From Lysobacter soli (lineage in GTDB: Bacteria; Pseudomonadota; Gammaproteobacteria; Xanthomonadales; Xanthomonadaceae), in assembly GCF_003382285.1 (NCBI RefSeq), contig NZ_QTJR01000008.1, forward strand, positions 1 to 64,000: a stretch of DNA of 64,000 bases, read 5' to 3'. The notes under the pieces are model-generated. The model had not been told where the DNA came from. It saw only the letters and a program-made list of their open reading frames with translations, and made no database searches. The translations under genes were made by a program, and so were the position numbers. Numbering within the stretch: position 1 is the first letter of the stretch; each line of letters begins with the position of its first letter. Shown here in pieces: positions 58,136 through 64,000 of the stretch.

Positions 58136-58290
58136 GCCCTCCCAACGGGAGAGGGGTTGGGGTGAGGGGTAACGGAGTCCTGACGATAAACAGGCAGTGC
58201 ATCGCTGCACTGCGAGTTTTCGAACTCGTCCCTCCGTTGCCCCTCATCCGCCCTTCGGGCACCTTCTCCCGCAGGGAGAAGAAAACAGCA
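58136..58290. repeat. REP hairpins between convergent genes
   Basis: A CCTCCCA/GGGAGAGG hairpin with tail GGTTGGGGTGAGGGG (58136-58170) and a second hairpin with CCGCCCTTCGGGC and CTTCTCCCG/GGGAGAAG (58235-58285). The second type is the same as the element near 190-238. Confidence 0.75.
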
Positions 58291-58294
58291 GACG

Positions 58295-58825
58295 CTATTG
58301 CCTCGCCACGTCCAGCACCGCACGCCCCGACGCGTCGATCCGAACCGTCATCAACCGGTCGTACTCCACTTCGCTCATCGGCGCGACGTCGCACGAACAC
58401 AACGCGGCGGCGATATCCGGCACCGTGTTGCTATGGCCGACGACCAACACCGTCTGGCCCGCATGCCGCTGCTTCAATTGCGCGGCGAACTCCGACGCCG
58501 GCAGCTTCGCGTCGTACTCGATCAGCGGCAAACCGTGTTCCTGCGCCGTCGGCGTCGCGGTCTGGCGCGTGCGCAGGAAGGGCGTGGTGTAGACCGCGAT
58601 CACCGGCATCGACGACAACCGCTTCGCCAGCGCCTGCGCACGCGCGTGGCCCGCATCGGTCAGCGGCGGATCCTTCGAGCCATCGGGCACCTTTTCGGCG
58701 TGACGCACGATCACGAACGTCATCGACGCATCGGCCGCAGGCGTCGCGTGTGGCGCGGACGCGCATGCGGACAGCAGCGACAGACACGACGTCAGGAACA
58801 AGGCGGTGAGCGGCATCTTCTTCAT
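58295..58825 (-). CDS. Histidine phosphatase family lipoprotein (SixA-like)
   Basis: The 176-residue product has lipobox LSAC (cysteine 21). The phosphatase core begins with the catalytic RHA motif TFVIVRHAEKVPDGS, continues with LTDAGHARAQALAKRL, and the second histidine is in VLVVGHSNTVPD. It resembles SixA-type phosphohistidine phosphatases and phosphoglycerate mutase relatives, but exported. The substrate is unknown. I start at ATG 58825 where a normal signal peptide begins. It lies 20 bp after the mfd stop on the same strand. Confidence 0.88.
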   Translation of the reverse strand: MKKMPLTALFLTSCLSLLSACASAPHATPAADASMTFVIVRHAEKVPDGSKDPPLTDAGHARAQALAKRLSSMPVIAVYTTPFLRTRQTATPTAQEHGLPLIEYDAKLPASEFAAQLKQRHAGQTVLVVGHSNTVPDIAAALCSCDVAPMSEVEYDRLMTVRIDASGRAVLDVARQ

Positions 58826-58845
58826 GCCGCCCACCTTAGCCGACC

Positions 58846-61800
58846 TCACGCGGCCGGCTGAAGTGCCGTGAGGATGCCCTTGGCGGCCAGCACGCGCGAG
58901 GATGCATCGGGCAGGTCCAGCGTCATGCGCAGCTTGTCGGGACCTTCCATCCTGTAGAGCTTCGGCTGACCCTGGATCAGGCGGATGATCGCCATCGGAT
59001 CGACATTGGGTTTCTCGACGAAATGCACGCGTCCGCCGGTTTCGCCAAGGTCGAGCTTGCGGATGCCCAGCTCCGTCGCGCGCAGCTTGAGCTCGGCCAC
59101 CGCGAACATGTACTTGGCGGGGTCGGGCAGCAGGCCGAAGCGGTCGATCATCTCCACCTGCAACTCGCGCAGTTCGTCCGTGTCGCGCGCGCCGCTGATG
59201 CGCTTGTACAGCGTCAGGCGCGTGTGCACGTCGGGCAGGTAGTCGTCGGGAATGAGCGCTGGAATGCGCAGCTCGACTTCCGCGCCGCGCGCCTCGACCA
59301 TGTCCACGTCCGGCAGCTTGCCCTGGCGGATCGAGCGCACCGCGCGTTCGAGCAATTCCGTGTAGAGGCTGAAGCCGACTTCCGCCATCTGGCCGCTCTG
59401 TTCCTCGCCCAGCAGTTCGCCGGCGCCGCGGATTTCCAGGTCGTGCGTGGCCAGCGTGAAGCCCGCGCCGAGCTCGTCCATCGCCGCGATCGCATCCAGT
59501 CGCTTGCGTGCATCGTCGGTCATCGCCTTGCGATCGGGCACGACGAGGTACGCATACGCGCGGTGGTGCGAACGGCCCACGCGGCCGCGAAGCTGGTGCA
59601 GCTGCGCCAGGCCGAAGCGGTCGGCGCGGTTGATGATGATCGTGTTCGCGTTGGGGATGTCGATGCCCGATTCGATGATCGTCGTCGACAGCAGCACGTT
59701 GTAGCGCTGCTTGTGGAAGTCGAGCATCACGCGTTCGAGTTCGCGCTCGGGCATCTGCCCATGCGCCACGCCGATGCGCGCTTCGGGTACCAGTTCCTGC
59801 AACTCGCGCTGCATGCGGCCGATGCTTTCCACGTCGTTGTGCAGGAAATACACCTGGCCACCGCGCGACAGCTCGCGCTGGAACGCCTCGCGCAGCTGCA
59901 TGTCGTCCCACGGCACAACGAAGGTCTGCACGGCAAGGCGGTGCGCTGGAGGCGTCGCGATGATCGACAGGTCGCGCAGTCCGGCCATCGCCATGTTGAG
60001 CGTGCGCGGGATCGGCGTCGCGGTGAGCGTGAGCAGGTGCACGTTCGCGCGCAGGGCCTTGAGCGCTTCCTTCTGGCGCACGCCGAAGCGCTGCTCCTCG
60101 TCGACGATGACCGCGCCGAGATCCTTGAAGCGCACGTCCTTCTGCAGCAGGCGGTGCGTGCCGACGATCACGTCGATCGTGCCGTCGGCGACCTTCGCAA
60201 GTTCCGCCTCGATTTCCTTCTTGGTCTTGAACCGCGAAAGCACCTCGACCCTGATCGGCCAGTCGGCGAAGCGGTCGCGGAAGTTGCGGTAGTGCTGTTC
60301 GGCCAGCAGCGTCGTCGGCACGAGCACCGCGACCTGCTTGCCGCCCATCGCGGTGGTGAATGCGGCGCGCACGGCGACTTCGGTCTTGCCGAATCCGACG
60401 TCGCCGCAGACCACGCGGTCCATCGGCTGGCTGGAGGCGAGGTCGCGGATCACCGCTTCGATGGCCGCATGCTGGTCGGGCGTTTCCTCGAACGGGAACG
60501 CCGCCGCGAACGGCTCGTACACCGCGCGATCGACGTCGATAGCGAGCCCCGCGCGCGCCTGCCGCTTGGCCTGGATTTCCAGCAGTTCCGCCGCGACGTC
60601 GCGCACCTTTTCCGCGGCCTTGCGCTTGGCCTTGGTCCACTGCTCGCCGCCGAGTGAATGCAGCGGCGCGGTTTCCTCCGACGCGCCGGAATAACGGTTG
60701 ATCAGGTGCAGCTGCGCGACCGGCACGTACAGGCGGTCGCCCTTGGCGTACTCGATTTCCAGGTATTCGGCCGGCATGCCGCCGGCTTCCAGCGTCACCA
60801 GTCCGCGATAGCGGCCCACGCCGTGGTCTTCGTGGACGATCGGCGCGCCTTCGGTGAGTTCGCCCAGATCCTTGATGATCGCTTCGGGTTCGCGCCCGAC
60901 GCGACGTCGGCGACGCGGTTGGCTCGCGCGCTCGGGGAACAGCTGGCGTTCGGTGAGCACGACGAACGCCGGCTCGGTGATCGCGAAACCGTCGTCGAGC
61001 GGCGCGACGGCAATGGAGAATCGCGATGTGTCGTTCGCGAGGAACGCCGGGAAATCCGCGACGACCTCCGGCTTCAATGCGCCGGCTTGCAGGATTTCCA
61101 GCAGCGCTTCGCGACGTCCCGGCGAGTCGGCCGCCACCAGCACGCGGCCCGGGTAGCTGGACAGGAACGACGTGAGCGCATCGGCCGGGGCGTGATCGCG
61201 CGCGGCGACGGGCAGGGACGGTGCCGGCTGGTCGCCGAGCGCGCTCGCGCGTTCGCGCTGCGCGTGGCCTTCTCCGCAGACTTCCACGCGAGCACCGGCA
61301 TTGAGGCGCTCGCGCAATGCGTCCGGCGGCAGGTACAGCGCGTCGGGCGGAAGCAGCGGGCGTTCGAGGTCGTGGCGGCGCTGCTCGTAACGCTCACCCG
61401 TATGCGTCCAGAACTGGTCGGCCGCCTCCATCGCACCGTCGGCGATCACCGGCAGCGTGTCCGCGTCGAGGTAGTCGAACAGCGTGGACGTCGTATCGAA
61501 GAACAGCGGCAGGTAGTACTCGATGCCGGGGGGCGCGAGGCCGGCCTTCAAATCCTGGTAGAGCGCGCTTCGGCGCGTGTCCAGGTCGAAGCGGTCGCGC
61601 AGTGCGTCGAGCGCGCGCTTGAGCGCCGCATCGCTGAGCGGCACTTCGCGGCCCGGCAGCAGGTGCACGGCGTCGATCTTCTCAAGCGAGCGCTGCGATT
61701 CCGGATCGAACGCGCGGATGGTTTCGATCTCGTCGTCCAGCAGCTCGACGCGGAACGGCTGGTCGGCGCCCATCGGGTACACATCGAGCAAGCCGCCACG

Positions 61801-62316
61801 CACGGCGAAATCGCCCGGATCGAGCACCTGCGGCACATGGCGATAGCCGGCCGATTCGAGGCGGCGCTTTTCGGCGTCCAGATCCAGCCGTTGCCCGGTC
61901 CTCACGTCGAAACTGCCGCCGACCACGTGCTTGAGCGGGGCCAGGCGCTGCAGCAGCGTCTGCACCGGCACGATCACGATGCCGCGCTTGAGCGTGGGCA
62001 GGCGATGCAGTGCGGCCAGGCGCTGGCTGACGATGTCCGGGTGCGGGCTGAAGACGTCGTAGGGCAGGGTTTCCCAGTCGGGGAAGCCGATCACCGGCAG
62101 CCCGGTCTGCTGCGCGCCCAGGAGCGTGTGCAGGTCGGATTCGAGCTGGTGTGCGCCCTGGTTGTCGCGCGCGACGACCAGCAGCGGCGCGCCATGGGCG
62201 GACGCCGCGGCGGCGACGTGGAACGCCAGCGCGGACGGCGAGGCCGGCGCGCGCCACCAGGCGCGCTGCTGGCCGGTTTTCGGCAGGGGAGGCGTGGGGA
62301 TTGCGGATTTGCGCAT
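58846..62316 (-). CDS. mfd: Transcription-repair coupling factor Mfd
   Basis: The 1156-residue protein removes RNA polymerase stalled at DNA damage and recruits UvrA. It has an N-terminal UvrB-like region (GFPDWETLPYDVFSPHPD), the RNA-polymerase-interacting domain (IVHEDHGVGRYRGLVTLE), the helicase core with Walker A CGDVGFGKTEVA and DEEQ box IVDEEQRFGV, the GRVGRSHHRAYAY motif VI, and the C-terminal TRCF domain. ATG 62316 gives the family length; upstream in-frame sequence is not Mfd-like. Confidence 0.97.
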   Translation of the reverse strand: MRKSAIPTPPLPKTGQQRAWWRAPASPSALAFHVAAAASAHGAPLLVVARDNQGAHQLESDLHTLLGAQQTGLPVIGFPDWETLPYDVFSPHPDIVSQRLAALHRLPTLKRGIVIVPVQTLLQRLAPLKHVVGGSFDVRTGQRLDLDAEKRRLESAGYRHVPQVLDPGDFAVRGGLLDVYPMGADQPFRVELLDDEIETIRAFDPESQRSLEKIDAVHLLPGREVPLSDAALKRALDALRDRFDLDTRRSALYQDLKAGLAPPGIEYYLPLFFDTTSTLFDYLDADTLPVIADGAMEAADQFWTHTGERYEQRRHDLERPLLPPDALYLPPDALRERLNAGARVEVCGEGHAQRERASALGDQPAPSLPVAARDHAPADALTSFLSSYPGRVLVAADSPGRREALLEILQAGALKPEVVADFPAFLANDTSRFSIAVAPLDDGFAITEPAFVVLTERQLFPERASQPRRRRRVGREPEAIIKDLGELTEGAPIVHEDHGVGRYRGLVTLEAGGMPAEYLEIEYAKGDRLYVPVAQLHLINRYSGASEETAPLHSLGGEQWTKAKRKAAEKVRDVAAELLEIQAKRQARAGLAIDVDRAVYEPFAAAFPFEETPDQHAAIEAVIRDLASSQPMDRVVCGDVGFGKTEVAVRAAFTTAMGGKQVAVLVPTTLLAEQHYRNFRDRFADWPIRVEVLSRFKTKKEIEAELAKVADGTIDVIVGTHRLLQKDVRFKDLGAVIVDEEQRFGVRQKEALKALRANVHLLTLTATPIPRTLNMAMAGLRDLSIIATPPAHRLAVQTFVVPWDDMQLREAFQRELSRGGQVYFLHNDVESIGRMQRELQELVPEARIGVAHGQMPERELERVMLDFHKQRYNVLLSTTIIESGIDIPNANTIIINRADRFGLAQLHQLRGRVGRSHHRAYAYLVVPDRKAMTDDARKRLDAIAAMDELGAGFTLATHDLEIRGAGELLGEEQSGQMAEVGFSLYTELLERAVRSIRQGKLPDVDMVEARGAEVELRIPALIPDDYLPDVHTRLTLYKRISGARDTDELRELQVEMIDRFGLLPDPAKYMFAVAELKLRATELGIRKLDLGETGGRVHFVEKPNVDPMAIIRLIQGQPKLYRMEGPDKLRMTLDLPDASSRVLAAKGILTALQPAA

Positions 62317-62490
62317 CGGGAAGGCGTGGGGCGTCCGGAAAGCGAAAACAAGACCAGCGCCGGAAGCGTGCCTCCCAGCGCAAAGAGCCCGCATTTTACG
62401 GGACATGCGGATGAAGGCCGTTCGGGCGGGTCGCCGACGGGCCGGTACCGGATCGCAGCGTTGTGTGAGTGCGCGTAATATCGCTTGCAA

Positions 62491-62510
62491 TTAGATAGCG
62501 CGCTATGTAA
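62491..62510. promoter_or_regulatory. OhrR-type operator upstream of ohrR
   Basis: ATAGCGCGCTAT is a perfect 12-bp palindrome, extended by TTA/TAA outside one mismatch. It lies 12 bp before the ohrR start, so binding would block its own transcription or translation start. Two related sites lie in front of ohr. Confidence 0.75.
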
Positions 62511-62521
62511 AGTTCCGACCC

Positions 62522-62992
<471 letters not shown>

Positions 62993-63025
62993 GTCCGCCG
63001 CGCGACACTTCGCTCTATCAAATAA

Positions 63026-63052
63026 GTAGTGCGCTATGAAGTAGCGGGCTAT
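63026..63052. promoter_or_regulatory. Two OhrR-type operators upstream of ohr
   Basis: GTAGTGCGCTAT (63026-63037) and GTAGCGGGCTAT (63041-63052) are near copies of the ATAGCGCGCTAT palindrome upstream of ohrR, 15 bp apart centre to centre. They lie in the ohrR-ohr gap, about 60 bp before the ohr start, where an ohr promoter would be. Confidence 0.75.
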
Positions 63053-63108
63053 CTATGTAGTCGGCCAGTCGGCCGCCCACGTTCCACCCCACAACCAGGA
63101 GCCATCCC

Positions 63109-63534
63109 ATGTCCCTCGATCAGGTCCTCTACACCGCCCACGCCACGTCCACCGGTGGCCGCGACGGCCGTTCCGTCTCCTCCGACAAGGTGCTCGACGT
63201 CAAGCTCGCCACGCCGCGCGAACTCGGCGGCGCGGGCGGCGAGGGCACGAACCCCGAGCAGCTGTTCGCCGCGGGTTACTCGGCCTGCTTCCTCGGCGCG
63301 CTGAAGTTCGTCGCGGGCAAGGAGAAGATCGCGCTCCCCGCCGATGCGAGCATCGACGCCGCCGTCGGCATCGGCCCGCTGCCGACCGGTTTCGGCATCC
63401 AGGCCGAGTTGAAGATCTCACTGCCGGGCCTGCCGCGCGAACAGGCCGAAGCGCTTGTGCAGAAGGCGCACCAGGTCTGCCCGTACTCGAACGCGACCCG
63501 CGGCAACATCGACGTGACGCTGACCGTCGTCTGA
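63109..63534 (+). CDS. ohr: Organic hydroperoxide resistance peroxiredoxin Ohr
   Basis: The 141-residue OsmC/Ohr enzyme reduces organic and fatty-acid hydroperoxides through a cysteine pair: C60 in [10 protein letters not shown] and C124 in [13 protein letters not shown]. The N-terminus [13 protein letters not shown] is typical for Ohr rather than OsmC. An AGGAG site precedes ATG 63109. It is the target gene of OhrR encoded upstream. A hairpin follows the stop. Confidence 0.96.
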   Translation: MSLDQVLYTAHATSTGGRDGRSVSSDKVLDVKLATPRELGGAGGEGTNPEQLFAAGYSACFLGALKFVAGKEKIALPADASIDAAVGIGPLPTGFGIQAELKISLPGLPREQAEALVQKAHQVCPYSNATRGNIDVTLTVV

Positions 63535-63546
63535 TCGCACGAGGAA

Positions 63547-63577
63547 GCGCGGCGCGGGCGTCCAGCCCGCGTCGCGC
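63547..63577. terminator. Hairpin between ohr and the convergent methyltransferase
   Basis: GCGCGGCGCGGGC and GCCCGCGTCGCGC pair (12 of 13 bases) around GTCCA, without a T-run. It probably ends one or both transcripts. Confidence 0.55.
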
Positions 63578-63608
63578 GTGCCCCCTCGCTACCGGAATGA
63601 AGCGGGCC

Positions 63609-64000
63609 TCACGGCCTGGCTTCGAACACCAGGTTGAACGGCGTCTGCGTCGCGCGGCGGAAACGCGTGAAGCCGGCGTCCGTCATCACCTTGCGCAGCC
63701 GCGCCTCGCCGGCCTGCGCCCCAAGCGCCGGGCCGTTTCGCGCCAGCGACACCGGCACGCAGATCTGCGACGACGCGCCGTAGTACACGCGGCCGACGGG
63801 ATTGAGGTTCTCCGCCACGCTATCGCCGGCGAAGGGCTCCACCAGCATGCAGGTGCCGTCGGGTTTCAGCGCCTGCAACGCGTGCCGCGCAGCGCCGACC
63901 GGGTCGGCCATGTCGTGCAGGCAGTCGAAGAAGCAGATCAGGTCGAAGTCCCTCTCGGTGTAGCCCGTGGCGTCGGCTGCCTCGAATCGCGCATTGGTCG
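63609..64000 (-). CDS. SAM-dependent methyltransferase, C-terminal part
   Basis: The frame enters from the right edge and ends at 63609, giving 130 visible residues. They cover the end of a class I methyltransferase fold: strand FDLICFFDCLHDMADP, then ALKPDGTCMLVEPFAGDS, with NLNPVGRVYYGASSQICVP and the closing FTRFRRATQTPFNLVFEAR. This pattern is common in Rv2258c-like methyltransferases with an N-terminal winged helix, which would lie outside the window. Substrate unknown. Confidence 0.85.
   Translation of the reverse strand, partial: TNARFEAADATGYTERDFDLICFFDCLHDMADPVGAARHALQALKPDGTCMLVEPFAGDSVAENLNPVGRVYYGASSQICVPVSLARNGPALGAQAGEARLRKVMTDAGFTRFRRATQTPFNLVFEARP

Overview
The window is GC-rich, densely coding chromosomal DNA from a gammaproteobacterium, most likely a Lysobacter-type member of the Xanthomonadaceae. 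This is inferred from the minC-minD-minE order, the xanthomonad 'pathogenicity-like' DUF2007 protein next to tesB, a two-cysteine OhrR next to ohr, and many intergenic REP-type hairpins of xanthomonad style. No tRNA, rRNA, transposase, prophage or CRISPR array was seen.

Layout. 1-2730: a truncated gene end, then a GNAT acetyltransferase and minCDE on the minus strand. 2915-4746: a DesK-type kinase and LuxR-type regulator. 5025-9760: an anchored SRPBCC protein, a DUF423 membrane protein, an AlkA-like glycosylase, a small secreted protein, an acyltransferase and a VanY-like peptidase. 9806-11408: a four-gene SPFH operon with its own ribbon-helix-helix gene and an upstream palindrome. 11450-23768: housekeeping genes (purT, bpt, tesB, an AmpD-like amidase, a MOSC protein, rlmKL) mixed with exported proteins. 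23938-26120: a YadA-type trimeric adhesin and a 42-bp minisatellite. 26120-34661: pirin, DUF3861, aquaporin, a helicase/exonuclease pair resembling MrfA/MrfB, a metallo-beta-lactamase-fold lipoprotein and a 2H phosphoesterase. 34834-44837: signalling (CHASE3/GAF/GGDEF cyclase, hybrid kinase, single receiver, OmpR regulator) and an M1 aminopeptidase behind a sigma-54-like promoter. 45011-47765: methyltransferase, DUF4242, diiron-like protein and a secreted protein. 48055-51195: an adhesin that joins a filamentous-haemagglutinin N-terminus to a YadA head, stalk and anchor, followed by a BamE/OmpA lipoprotein like the TAA partner TpgA. 51859-55035: gcvP under a tandem glycine riboswitch. 55102-64000: a second pirin, a ClsC-like phospholipase D enzyme, a SixA-like phosphatase, mfd, ohrR/ohr with three operator-like palindromes, and a truncated methyltransferase.

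The most unusual locus is the hybrid adhesin at 48055-50250 with its apparent partner at 50362-51195. It combines building blocks of two secretion types (Vb and Vc) in one reading frame and sits behind a potentially structured leader. Next are the 42-bp minisatellite that leaves all forward frames open, the compound REP modules (tandemly amplified at 19331-19760), the MrfAB-like pair and the SPFH/ribbon-helix-helix operon. All functional statements rest on motif recognition by eye; no database search was run.
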